Of a stretch of DNA of 33,719 nt, positions 24,565-32,171 are shown in pieces; positions within the stretch are counted from its first letter, which is position 1; the number at the start of each line of letters is the position of its first letter. The position numbers and the translations under genes were made by a program. Source of the stretch: Deltaproteobacteria bacterium (GTDB taxonomy: Bacteria > Desulfobacterota > Deferrimicrobia > Deferrimicrobiales > Deferrimicrobiaceae); the NCBI GenBank assembly GCA_016219515.1, contig JACRMU010000075.1, positions 1-33,719 on the forward strand, in the 5' to 3' direction. A model generated the notes under the pieces. The model did not search any database. It was given only the letters and a program-made list of their open reading frames with translations, and was not told the DNA's origin.

Positions 24565-24694
24565 CGCGCGAATTCCTCAAGCGGCAACGTTTTCCTTGCA
24601 AAAGATGTCTAATAACAGACGGGTGGCGGGGAGCGTGAAAAACTTGGAAAACAGCGCCATTACCTGAACGATAATGGCATCGGGAGGAATCGAG

Positions 24695-25093
24695 ATGGAA
24701 TCGATGCGCGGGACCGCGTGGTTTTTCGCGTTGGCGTTGTCGATGGCTGTGTGGATGGGCCTTCTGGGCTCATTCCGGGGAGTGGCCGAGGCGGGCATGG
24801 TTGCCTCCCATGGCGCCGGCGACCCGGGGGCGGCGGACGCCGCCAAGGTACAGACGTTCCTGGAGCGCAAGGTCGTCCTGCAGAAGCTGGTGGATTTCGG
24901 GGTTTCCCCGGAAGAGGCGACGGCGAAGCTCAAGTCGATGAGTGACAGCGACCTGCACCGGCTCGCCTCGCTGGCCGACCGCGCGGCTGCGGGGGCGGAC
25001 AGCGGCGCGGATGTCGCGATCACCCTCGCCGTGCTGATCATCCTGATCCTGGTGATCCTGATGCTCATGAACAAGCGAGTCGTTGTCCGTTGA
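24695..25093 (+). CDS. PA2779-like small membrane protein (copy 2)
   Basis: A 132-residue paralogue of the gene at 24101. A hydrophobic N-terminus (TAWFFALALSMAVWMGLLG) is followed by VQTFLERKVVLQKLVDFGVS, the same PEEATAKLKSMSDSDLHRLA core, and a C-terminal TM (ITLAVLIILILVILMLMNK). I chose ATG 24695 because GGGAGGA lies seven bases upstream; the ORF track begins at ATG 24674. The TGA overlaps the TTG start of the peptidase gene, so the two products are translationally coupled, which supports a working pair. Confidence 0.75.
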   Translation: MESMRGTAWFFALALSMAVWMGLLGSFRGVAEAGMVASHGAGDPGAADAAKVQTFLERKVVLQKLVDFGVSPEEATAKLKSMSDSDLHRLASLADRAAAGADSGADVAITLAVLIILILVILMLMNKRVVVR

Positions 25094-25656
25094 AAAAAAG
25101 GTTCCGGTTTCCCGGCGCCGTCCTGCTCCTGGGCAGCGCCTTGTTTCTCCTGGGGGGATGCGCCGGCGCCGGTCCGGTCAACGGGCGGGAGGCGGGCGCC
25201 CGTTCGGCGGCCGTCATACCGGGCGTTCCCTTCCTCCCGCAGGAGGAGGACACCTGCGGCCCTTCCTCCCTCGCGATGAACCTCCGTTTCCTGGGGAGCG
25301 ACGCCCTGACGGCGGACCTCGTGAGGGAAACCCGGACGGAAGGGTTGAAAGGTACGCTGATCACCGACCTGGCGGCCGCGGCGAGGCGCCGGGGGTTTGC
25401 CGCGGAGGTCATCGATCTGGACCTTCTGCGCCTGCGGGAACGGATTTCCGCGGGAGCTCCCGTGATCCTTCTCGTCGATCTGGGCGCCTGGGTATGGAGC
25501 CGTCCCCACTACCTGTTGGCGTATGGCTGGACCTCGGAAGGGATCGTCGCGCATTCCGGGCGCGAGCAGGGGAAGGTCATCCCGTTTTCCGAGCTGGACG
25601 CGCAGTGGGCCAAAATGGGGCGGCTGACGCTCATCGTCCGCCGGGGGGACCGGTGA
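25090..25656 (+). CDS. C39-like cysteine peptidase lipoprotein (PA2778-like)
   Basis: A 188-residue predicted lipoprotein (LFLLGGC, lipidated Cys24) carrying a papain/C39-fold domain. The nucleophile is likely Cys56 in QEEDTCGPSSLAMNLRFLG, the catalytic histidine His140 in SRPHYLLAYG, and the acidic or Asn partner may lie in the following strand. C39 domains cleave leader peptides, often after double glycine; this one has no ABC transporter part. PA2778-type proteins usually have a TPR tail; here the TPR protein is a separate gene overlapping by four bases. TTG 25090 overlaps the upstream stop. Role in processing or anchoring the small PA2779-like proteins is inferred. Confidence 0.8.
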   Translation: MKKRFRFPGAVLLLGSALFLLGGCAGAGPVNGREAGARSAAVIPGVPFLPQEEDTCGPSSLAMNLRFLGSDALTADLVRETRTEGLKGTLITDLAAAARRRGFAAEVIDLDLLRLRERISAGAPVILLVDLGAWVWSRPHYLLAYGWTSEGIVAHSGREQGKVIPFSELDAQWAKMGRLTLIVRRGDR

Positions 25657-26363
25657 CCCCCCGCATGCTAAAAACGGGGACGTGCCTAAAAAGATTTCAC
25701 CGCCCGGCAGGGGTACTTGCATCGCTTGTGATCCTCCTGCTGGCCGTGGGGTGTTCCCGCGTGCCGAAGATCATCGTCCTCGAGGATCCGCTGACACCCG
25801 CAGAGCACGTGGAATTGGGCGTCGCCTATGAGCGGAAAGGGGAGCTCGACCTGGCGCAGCGGGAATACGAAATGGCCCTCCGCAAGGACAGGAAGTTTTT
25901 CCAGGCCCGCGTCAATCTCGGCAACGTTTCCCTGGCGAAAAAGGAATATGAAAAGGCCCGCGCCGAGTACCTCCTGGCGCTGGAGGCCCGGCCGGGGGAC
26001 GCGGAGGCGACCAACAACCTCGCCTGGTGCGCCATCCTCTCCGGAGAGGGGATCGACGACGCGATGGCGCGGATGGACGCCGTGGTTTCCGGACCCGCCG
26101 GCCGCAGGCCCGCGTTCCTGGACACGGCGGGGGTTCTCCGGATGCGGGCGAACCGGCCTGAATCTGCGGCGGATGCGTTCGCCGAGGCGGAAAAAATGTG
26201 CCGGGAGGCTATTGCGGCCGCGGGAAGCGGCGCACAGGGCGGCGCGGGCGATCCGGGCCCCGTCGCCTGTCCGGAAGAGGTCCGCCGGGAAATCGAGGAG
26301 CATCGCGTAGAATTGCGGAAGCGATTCCCATCCCCTTCTTTGCCGCCCGCTTTGATAAAATAA
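25653..26363 (+). CDS. TPR-repeat lipoprotein
   Basis: A 236-residue protein with a lipoprotein signal ending LLLAVGC (Cys34 from GTG 25653, or Cys30 from ATG 25665). It then has at least two tetratricopeptide repeats: AEHVELGVAYERKGELDLAQ and FFQARVNLGNVSLAKKEYEK, followed by PGDAEATNNLAWCAILSGEG and a less regular third unit. It probably serves as a periplasmic or outer-membrane scaffold for the neighbouring peptidase. The GTG start overlaps the peptidase stop (GTGA). The C-terminus is Ala/Gly- and Glu-rich without a clear domain. moaA begins five bases later. Confidence 0.8.
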   Translation: MTPRMLKTGTCLKRFHRPAGVLASLVILLLAVGCSRVPKIIVLEDPLTPAEHVELGVAYERKGELDLAQREYEMALRKDRKFFQARVNLGNVSLAKKEYEKARAEYLLALEARPGDAEATNNLAWCAILSGEGIDDAMARMDAVVSGPAGRRPAFLDTAGVLRMRANRPESAADAFAEAEKMCREAIAAAGSGAQGGAGDPGPVACPEEVRREIEEHRVELRKRFPSPSLPPALIK

Positions 26364-26367
26364 TCCG

Positions 26368-27333
26368 ATGCTTCACGATCCTTTCGGCCGCCGGGTCGAT
26401 TATCTGCGCCTTTCCATCACCGACCGGTGCAATCTCCGGTGCGTCTACTGCATGCCTCCCGAAGGGATCCCGTTGAAGCCCGTCGAGGAAATTCTCACGT
26501 ACAGCGAGTTCCTGCGCTGCGTCCTCGTGGCGGTATCCCTGGGTGTCCGAAAGATCCGTGTCACGGGGGGAGAGCCTCTCATCCGCAGGGGCGTGGTGGA
26601 ATTCGTCCGCCGCCTTGCCGCCGTTCCCGGGGTCTCGGATCTTTGCATGACCACCAACGGGATCGGGCTCGCCGAGGCCGCCGTTCCGCTCCGGCAGGCG
26701 GGGCTTCGCCGGGTCAACATCAGCCTCGATACCATCCGCCGCGACCGGTACGCCGAGATCACGCGCCGCGACCGTCTCTCCGACGTCTTCTCCGGGATCG
26801 ACGCCGCGGTTTCCGCGGACCTTCTCCCCGTGAAGATCAACGTCGTCCTCCTTCATGGGCTGCTTCCCGGGGAGGTCGACGATTTCGTGGGGATGGCGAG
26901 GGAAACGCCGGTCGAGGTCCGCTTCATCGAGAGAATGCCGGTGGGCTGCCTCCCGTCGGAAGGGTACGTTTCCGCGGACCGGATCCGCGATCGCATCCTC
27001 TCCCTTCCCGGCGTCCGCCCCGCGGCCGGCGGGATGCCGTCCGCCGCGGTGACGTACGAAGTTCCCGGTTTCGCCGGCACGCTCGGGATCATCTCGCCCA
27101 TCTCGCGGAAATTCTGCTCCGATTGCAACCGTCTGCGGGTTTCGGCCGACGGGAGGCTCCGGAGCTGCCTGTTCGCGAAAGAGACGCTGGACCTTCGGAC
27201 TGCGCTGCGGGAAGGGAAGGACGACCGGGATGTGAAGGCCCTCTTCCTGCGGGCCGTCGCGGCCAAGCCCGAAGGACACGATCTCTGCGGCGGGTCGTTC
27301 ACCGCCGAGCCGATGTCCCGCATCGGCGGCTGA
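26368..27333 (+). CDS. moaA: GTP 3',8-cyclase MoaA
   Basis: Radical-SAM enzyme that converts GTP to 3',8-cyclo-GTP with MoaC's help in molybdenum cofactor synthesis; cytoplasmic. It has the N-terminal cluster motif C21-x3-C25-x2-C28 (DRCNLRCVYCMPPEG), VTGGEPLIR for SAM, the ITTNG-like MTTNGIGL, and the second C-terminal cluster FCSDCNRLRVSADGRLRSC. It ends in GG, conserved and functionally important in the family. At 321 residues it is normal size. No other moa gene is in view. ATG 26368 follows the lipoprotein stop by four bases. Confidence 0.95.
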   Translation: MLHDPFGRRVDYLRLSITDRCNLRCVYCMPPEGIPLKPVEEILTYSEFLRCVLVAVSLGVRKIRVTGGEPLIRRGVVEFVRRLAAVPGVSDLCMTTNGIGLAEAAVPLRQAGLRRVNISLDTIRRDRYAEITRRDRLSDVFSGIDAAVSADLLPVKINVVLLHGLLPGEVDDFVGMARETPVEVRFIERMPVGCLPSEGYVSADRIRDRILSLPGVRPAAGGMPSAAVTYEVPGFAGTLGIISPISRKFCSDCNRLRVSADGRLRSCLFAKETLDLRTALREGKDDRDVKALFLRAVAAKPEGHDLCGGSFTAEPMSRIGG

Positions 27334-27345
27334 AAGGGCATCCGC

Positions 27346-28284
27346 CTGTTCCCCCCCATCCACCCGGATCTGAGGTTTCACAACTACGCCTCGTTCCTTC
27401 GACGGCGCCTGGGCGGCCCGGTGGCAAGGATCAGCGTGGCGGCGGGGTTCACTTGTCCGAACCGCGACGGCACGAAGGGGACCGGCGGCTGCATCTACTG
27501 CAACAACGAGTCCTTTACGGAAGGCGTCCTCTTCCCGGGCCGGCCCGTGGAGGAGCAGGTCCGCGGGACGATCGCCTCCAGCGGACGGCTCAAGGCGTTC
27601 CGCCGCCTGCTCGTCTATTTCCAGCCGTACACCAACAGCTACGCGCCGCCGGAGGAACTCGAGCGGACCTACCGCGCGGCGTTCTGCCATCCCGACGTGG
27701 TCGGCATCGTGGTGGGGACCCGGCCGGACTGCCTGGGGCCGTCGGTCGTGGACGTCCTCGGAGCGATCGCGCGGGAACGGTACGTCTCCGTCGAAATCGG
27801 CCTCCAGTCGATCTCCGAGGACGTTCTTGCGGGGATCAACCGAAGACACACGGTGGGGGAGTTCACGGAGGCGGCTGCGGCCGTGCGGCGGCGGGGGATC
27901 GACGTCGCCGCCCACCTCATCTACGGCCTTCCGGGGGACACCAGGGAGAATTTCGTGTCGGCGGCGGAGTTCCTCTCCGGGCTGGGGGTCCAGGGGGTGA
28001 AGCTGCATCACCTCCACGTCGTGGCCGGAAGCGGGCTGGAAGGCCCCTGGAGGAAGGGGGAAGTCCGTGCGCCCGAATATGCGGAGTACGTATCCGCCTG
28101 CGCGGACTTTCTGGAGCGGCTGAGCCCGGAGATCGCCGTGCTCCGCCTGATGGGAACGGCCCCCCGGGAGATGCTGCTGGCCCCGCTGTGGAGCAAGGGG
28201 AGCCGGGAGATGTCGCATGACGTGGCCGCCGAGCTGGAACGGCGGGGGACCTGGCAGGGATCGCTGCGGAAGGAGAAGCCATGA
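27346..28284 (+). CDS. TIGR01212-family radical SAM protein, non-canonical start
   Basis: Radical-SAM protein of unknown reaction, related to YhcC. The cluster motif is CPNRDGTKGTGGCIYCNN (C-x12-C-x2-C), and LVYFQPYTNSYAPPEEL, GTRPDCLGP, EIGLQSISEDVL, HLIYGLPGDT and KLHHLHVVAGSGL follow in family order. The conserved N-terminus 'RFHNYASFLRRRLGGPVAR' lies upstream of the first GTG (27421), but no ATG, GTG or TTG occurs in frame between it and the moaA TGA (27331). CTG 27346 has AAAGGG seven bases upstream and is the best candidate. GTG 27421 is the conventional start, giving 287 residues and removing part of the conserved N-terminus. The frame is the same as moaA. Confidence 0.85.
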   Translation: MFPPIHPDLRFHNYASFLRRRLGGPVARISVAAGFTCPNRDGTKGTGGCIYCNNESFTEGVLFPGRPVEEQVRGTIASSGRLKAFRRLLVYFQPYTNSYAPPEELERTYRAAFCHPDVVGIVVGTRPDCLGPSVVDVLGAIARERYVSVEIGLQSISEDVLAGINRRHTVGEFTEAAAAVRRRGIDVAAHLIYGLPGDTRENFVSAAEFLSGLGVQGVKLHHLHVVAGSGLEGPWRKGEVRAPEYAEYVSACADFLERLSPEIAVLRLMGTAPREMLLAPLWSKGSREMSHDVAAELERRGTWQGSLRKEKP

Positions 28285-28787
28285 GCGCCACGGAGAAGGA
28301 GTACCTTCCCCATTCCTCGGGATGCTTCCTGTGCGGGGACGAGAACGACTGCGGCGTCCGCCTGAAGTTCTTCGTGGAGGGAGACGCGGTGTGCGCCCGG
28401 ATCACGCTCCCCCGGCACGTCAACGGGTACAAAAACGTGGCCCACGGCGGCGTCCTGGCGGCCCTCCTCGACGAGTCGATGGGCTGGGCGGCGACGGTGT
28501 TCGGGGGATCGCAGCGAATGTATCTCACCGGCGAGCTCACCGTGAAATACCTCGCGCCGGTCCCCGTCGGGAAGGAAATCGTGATCCGCAGCCGCCTGGT
28601 CCGGGACGCGGGCCGGATCGCCTTCAGCGAGGGGGAGCTTTCCTGCGGCGGGGAGGTCCGGGTCCGCGCGAATGGCAAGTTCCTCCCGATGAGCCGGGAG
28701 GCGACGGCGGAGGTAGTCCCTTACCTGAAGTTCGAACGGTGCCGTAAATTCCGCACGCTGTTCCAGGGCGATAAGGAGGCGAGATGA
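28281..28787 (+). CDS. PaaI-family hotdog thioesterase
   Basis: A 168-residue predicted acyl-CoA thioesterase. HVNGYKNVAHGGVLAALLDESMGW holds the hotdog catalytic motif (H-G-G and the acidic residue in LLDE), followed by LTGELTVKYLAPVPVGKEIVI. A Cys pair near the N-terminus, SGCFLCGDENDCGVRLKF, is typical of this subgroup and may bind metal. ATG 28281 overlaps the radical-SAM stop (ATGA); the stop overlaps the next ATG by four bases. Substrate not predictable. Confidence 0.85.
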   Translation: MSATEKEYLPHSSGCFLCGDENDCGVRLKFFVEGDAVCARITLPRHVNGYKNVAHGGVLAALLDESMGWAATVFGGSQRMYLTGELTVKYLAPVPVGKEIVIRSRLVRDAGRIAFSEGELSCGGEVRVRANGKFLPMSREATAEVVPYLKFERCRKFRTLFQGDKEAR

Positions 28788-29605
28788 AACGCGTGCTGGG
28801 GATTATCGGCTCCCCGCGCAAGATGGGGAACTGCGAGTTGACGGTGAAGGAGATCGCGGCCCGGCTGCCGGAGCCGGCGGAGCTTTCGATGGTCCGGCTC
28901 GTGGAGAAGGACATTCGGCCCTGCAAGGCGTGCTACCGGTGCCTCATGGGGGATTGCCCGATCCAGGACGATTTCGGGATGGTGCTCGACGCGATCGCCT
29001 CCGCCGACGGCGTGATCGTCGCGGCCCCCGTTTACCTGCTGGGGGCGCACTCCTCCCTCCAGAGGTTCCTGGACCGGGGACTGCAGTTCTGGAAGCGGCT
29101 GGACGATCTCACGGGCAAGCCGGCGGTCGGAGTCGCGCTTGCAGGCGTCATGGACGGGGAAGGGGCGTCGCTGCTGGGGGTGGAAAACTTCCTCCGCGCG
29201 ATGGGGATGGCGGTCAAGGGCCGCGCGGTGATCCACGCCGCCCTGCCGGGGGAGGCGCTTCTTTCGGAAGAAGGGAGGGCCGCGGCCGCACGGCTGGCGA
29301 ACGCCCTCTTTTCCCAGGAATCTCCCCCCGCCGAAAGCCCCTCCTGCACCGAATGCGGAGGGACCTATTTCGAGTTCCGCGGGGGCGGGCGCGTCTTCTG
29401 CCTCCTGTGCGGATCCGGCGGGACCGTTTCTTCGGACGGGGAGGGGATTCGCCTTTCGACCAAGCCGCCCGCGCACTCCTGGCGCGGTCCGGCGGCCAGG
29501 AAGGCGCATGGGGAATGGCTGATCGGGATGAAGGAGAAATATCTCCGCGAACGGGAGCGGCTGAAGGAAGTCGCCCGCGGCTACGCGGGAGGGAATTTCA
29601 TCTGA
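28784..29605 (+). CDS. NAD(P)H-dependent FMN reductase / flavodoxin-like protein with zinc ribbon
   Basis: A 273-residue protein. The FMN phosphate loop is LGIIGSPRKMGNCELTV at the N-terminus, with KACYRCLMGDCPIQDDF and APVYLLGAHSSLQRFLDR following as in iron-sulfur flavoproteins and related multimeric flavodoxins. After residue 180 comes an added zinc-ribbon: CTECGG (about 187) and CLLCGSGG (about 205), then a basic helix tail. The extra domain could bind protein or nucleic acid. ATG 28784 overlaps the thioesterase stop. The 3' end overlaps the convergent anti-sigma gene by eight bases. Confidence 0.82.
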   Translation: MKRVLGIIGSPRKMGNCELTVKEIAARLPEPAELSMVRLVEKDIRPCKACYRCLMGDCPIQDDFGMVLDAIASADGVIVAAPVYLLGAHSSLQRFLDRGLQFWKRLDDLTGKPAVGVALAGVMDGEGASLLGVENFLRAMGMAVKGRAVIHAALPGEALLSEEGRAAAARLANALFSQESPPAESPSCTECGGTYFEFRGGGRVFCLLCGSGGTVSSDGEGIRLSTKPPAHSWRGPAARKAHGEWLIGMKEKYLRERERLKEVARGYAGGNFI

Positions 29606-30680
29606 CGCGGATCCGCACCGTGTAAAGGACCGTTCCCGGCGAAGGTCCGGCGGGGAGATCGGTCCATCCGGCGACTCCTCCCGGCGGAATCGTTCCCAGC
29701 TTTCGCATCTCGAAGAGGAAGCGTTCCGCGGAATCCGCCGGAAGCTGAACGCGCACGGCTTCCGGGTAAGGCCTTTTCTCCGCAAGGTCGGCGGGCCCCG
29801 TCCCCGGCTCGCGGACGACGCTCCCGCGTAGCCCCTGCGCGACTTCGGCGATCCGTTCCTCCAGCCCCGGGCGATCCGCGGCCCCCACTTCCAGCGTCAC
29901 CTCGCGGCCGTACGGAAGCGGTCGCAGGAGCCTCGATGGGGGCGCGGCGAGCAGCCGCTGCGGTGCGCCCATCCCCGCGCTCTCCGCCGGGGGAGAAACC
30001 GGCTCGATCCTTTCGGCGGAGGTGCTCGCCCGCTGCACCGGCACGGCCGGGAGGGCGGATTGCGGTTGCGACGGAACGGAAGGAGAGGAAGCGGCGGCCA
30101 CCGGGCCGGAGACGGGCGCGGCCCGCGGCTCATACCTCCTCGACTCGACGGTTCCCCGCAAGCCCGCTTCCCCGTCGTCCCGCCTTGCGACGCGCCCGCC
30201 GGGGCCTGCTTTCGGCGCCGCCGCGGTTCGAGGAGGAGCCATCTTCTCCCGGGCCGGCGGGGATTCCGGCCGGGTGGCCTTTTCCGCGCCGGGTGCCGCC
30301 GCTTCCATCCGAGGGGCCGGCGGGGGAGGGGCGATCGGCGTCGGTTCCTTCTTCTGGACCCCGTAGACCAGCAGGAAGAGAAGGATCGCCGCGGCCGCCT
30401 CGATGGGAATCTTTACGTGGGCGGGTAGGAAAAGCTTTTTCCACAACGGTTTCGCGGGCGATTCCCCCCCCGTTTCCCGCAGGATTCTCTCCAGCAGCTC
30501 CGGAGGGGCTTGCACCGGCGGGAGGTCCCTGAGCAGCCGGAGGGTGTTCTCCAGTCCCTCAGCAACTTCAGCGCATTTCCGACATTCCCGCAAGTGACCG
30601 GAGACGGCGGCATGCCCGCTTTCCGGGAGGGAGCCGTCCCGATAATCGGAGAGAAGGCCTTGTATCCGTTCGCATTCCAT
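29598..30680 (-). CDS. Zinc-finger anti-sigma factor (membrane)
   Basis: A 360-residue predicted anti-sigma factor. The N-terminal zinc finger is H-x3-C-x2-C type (HLRECRKCAEVAEGLENTL, about residues 29-48) and one TM segment lies near residue 95-110 (IEAAAAILLFLLVYGV). A long Pro/Ala-rich periplasmic region follows, with little conserved sequence, then a compact C-terminal domain (REVTLEVGAADRPGLEERIA and VRVQLPADSAERFLFEMRKL) that could be the sensor. It lies 13 bases downstream of the ECF sigma gene and shares its strand, the usual sigma/anti-sigma order. Target sigma is inferred from adjacency. Confidence 0.85.
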   Translation of the reverse strand: MECERIQGLLSDYRDGSLPESGHAAVSGHLRECRKCAEVAEGLENTLRLLRDLPPVQAPPELLERILRETGGESPAKPLWKKLFLPAHVKIPIEAAAAILLFLLVYGVQKKEPTPIAPPPPAPRMEAAAPGAEKATRPESPPAREKMAPPRTAAAPKAGPGGRVARRDDGEAGLRGTVESRRYEPRAAPVSGPVAAASSPSVPSQPQSALPAVPVQRASTSAERIEPVSPPAESAGMGAPQRLLAAPPSRLLRPLPYGREVTLEVGAADRPGLEERIAEVAQGLRGSVVREPGTGPADLAEKRPYPEAVRVQLPADSAERFLFEMRKLGTIPPGGVAGWTDLPAGPSPGTVLYTVRIRVR

Positions 30681-30693
30681 CGCGTCGTTTCCT

Positions 30694-31302
30694 TCAGACC
30701 ACCGGCGCCAGGATCTTCCGAAGCGTCATCCGCGCCCGATGAATTCTCGATTTCACGGTCCCCAGGGGGATTTCCGCCATCGCGGCGATTTCCTCGTTGG
30801 TGAACCCCTCGACATCCGAGAGGAGAAGGATCCAGCGGGAATCCGGGTCGAGGCGTGCAAGCGCCTCCGCGAGGATCCTCCCCAGCTCACGGTTCTCGAC
30901 GACCCGGTCCGGGCGGATCTCCTCGGGAGCCGGCGGCTGGAAGGGCGGAGCGTCCCCGTCCTGCGTCTCCGATTCGAAGATCCTGACTTCGCGCGCGGCG
31001 CGGGTTGTCCTTTGCCGGATGCGGTTCAGGCACCGGTTGGCCGCGATCTTGAGCAGCCACGTGGAAAGCCGGGCCTCTTCCCGGAAACCGTCGAGGTTCC
31101 TGTATGCGGAGAGGAACACTTCCTGGGCGACATCCATGGCTTCCTCCCGGTCGGAAAGCATCCGGGCGCAAAATGCGTACACGCGGTCCTGATGCGCCCG
31201 GACAATGCCGTCGAACGCCCCCGGCTTCCCCTGGCGGAACGCCTCCAGGAGAAGGTCCACCGGCCTGCCGTTTTCTCCCCCCGAATCCACCCGTTTTTCC
31301 AA
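30694..31302 (-). CDS. ECF-type RNA polymerase sigma factor
   Basis: A 202-residue sigma-70 family protein of RpoE/ECF type. Region 2 is FDGIVRAHQDRVYAFCARML then AQEVFLSAYRNLDGFREEAR with STWLLKIAANRCLNRIRQ; region 4 is LLSDVEGFTNEEIAAMAEIP with GTVKSRIHRARMTLRKIL. Between them a roughly 50-residue linker replaces region 3. TTG 31302 is the ORF start; GTG 31290 is an alternative because no Shine-Dalgarno is visible upstream of TTG. It is divergent from a DUF948/YtxH pair that carries an ECF-like promoter. Confidence 0.92.
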   Translation of the reverse strand: MEKRVDSGGENGRPVDLLLEAFRQGKPGAFDGIVRAHQDRVYAFCARMLSDREEAMDVAQEVFLSAYRNLDGFREEARLSTWLLKIAANRCLNRIRQRTTRAAREVRIFESETQDGDAPPFQPPAPEEIRPDRVVENRELGRILAEALARLDPDSRWILLLSDVEGFTNEEIAAMAEIPLGTVKSRIHRARMTLRKILAPVV

Positions 31303-31414
31303 GGTTATGACATCCGCGGGCCGGTTTCGGTTCCTGCCGGGCCGCAGGTTTCATTGTACTTCACGGATGGTTGCGGCGGCGGGGGAGTTTACGGTATTTT
31401 ATTCATGTGCAGGT

Positions 31415-31443
31415 GGAACGATGCATTCTCCTGCAGTATCTAA
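31415..31443 (+). promoter_or_regulatory. ECF sigma-like promoter for the DUF948/YtxH pair
   Basis: GGAACGA at 31415-31421 and TCTAA at 31439-31443 are separated by 17 bases, close to the sigmaE consensus GGAACTT-N16-TCTGA. Transcription would start near 31450, leaving a leader of about 30 bases with GGAGGTG before TTG 31479. The divergent ECF sigma gene is an obvious candidate regulator. Support is motif plus position. Confidence 0.4.
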
Positions 31444-31478
31444 CACAGTATCCGACGATAGCGAAGCGGAGGTGAAGA

Positions 31479-31880
31479 TTGGGCGGCCAGATGCTGCTCT
31501 TCACGGCTCTTTCCGTCGCGGCCATTGCGCTTGCGGTGGTGCTGGCGATGACGCTCTGGCGGCTCCGGAAGACGATCGACCTCATGGAGCGCCGGGTGGA
31601 CGAGGCGATCCGGCAGTTCGAGATGACCGCCGAGGACCTCCGCAAGACCAACGCGGTGGTGCGGGACATCCTCCAGCACGCCGAGAAGAGCGCGGCGAAC
31701 GTGGCGCACGTGACGGAAGGGGTCCGGGGGTTCCGGAAAACGCTGGATGCGGCCACTTCGGTCCTGCAGTTCGCGGTCGTTCCCGTCCTCGGCAACGTCG
31801 CCGGCGGTTTGGCGGGGGTCAAGGCCGCAGTGTCGCATGTTGTGAACAGATTCGTTCGAAAGGAGAGCGACCATGTGTGA
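31479..31880 (+). CDS. DUF948 domain-containing protein
   Basis: A 133-residue protein with a single N-terminal TM segment (MLLFTALSVAAIALAVVLAM) and a coiled-coil region (LWRLRKTIDLMERRVDEAIR, then LRKTNAVVRDILQHAEKSAA) typical of DUF948, often called general stress proteins. TTG 31479 was chosen because GGAGGTG lies six bases upstream; the next in-frame ATG is four codons later. It overlaps the YtxH gene by eight bases, and the two families are frequently paired. Molecular function is unknown; stress or envelope role inferred from promoter and pairing. Confidence 0.85.
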   Translation: MGGQMLLFTALSVAAIALAVVLAMTLWRLRKTIDLMERRVDEAIRQFEMTAEDLRKTNAVVRDILQHAEKSAANVAHVTEGVRGFRKTLDAATSVLQFAVVPVLGNVAGGLAGVKAAVSHVVNRFVRKESDHV

Positions 31881-32163
31881 AGAAAAGGGCTGTTCGGGCG
31901 GCGTGCTGATGGCGTTCCTGGCGGGTGGCCTGATCGGCGCCGGCCTGGCCCTGCTCTATGCCCCCGTTTCCGGCAAGGAGGCGCGGGACAAGATCGGCGA
32001 CTTCGCGGGGGACCTCAGGAAGAAAACGGAGGGCTGGACCGGCGACCTGAAGCAGAAGGTGGAGTCCTTCATCGAGGAGGAGAAGGCGGTCGTCAAGGCC
32101 GCCTACGACGCCGGCCGCGATGCGATGGCCAAGGAAAAGGCGAAGTTCGAAACCCCGCAGTAG
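31873..32163 (+). CDS. YtxH domain-containing protein
   Basis: A 96-residue protein. A Gly-rich TM segment (LMAFLAGGLIGAGLALLYAP) is followed by the YtxH signature SGKEARDKI and a charged amphipathic helix region (LRKKTEGWTGDLKQKVESFI). Homologues are small stress-associated membrane proteins of unknown mechanism. ATG 31873 lies in the overlap with the DUF948 gene and has AAAGGAGAG upstream. A terminator follows directly after the stop. Confidence 0.87.
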   Translation: MCEEKGCSGGVLMAFLAGGLIGAGLALLYAPVSGKEARDKIGDFAGDLRKKTEGWTGDLKQKVESFIEEEKAVVKAAYDAGRDAMAKEKAKFETPQ

Positions 32164-32171
32164 CGTGCTGC

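Noticed and set aside
27331-27333. TGA between moaA and the radical-SAM frame as a selenocysteine codon
   Set aside because: MoaA ends with its conserved GG just before the TGA, and no SECIS-like hairpin is evident right after; termination with a separate start is simpler.
26209-28218. 669-aa minus-strand ORF
   Set aside because: Antisense to moaA and the radical-SAM gene, both certain from cluster motifs.
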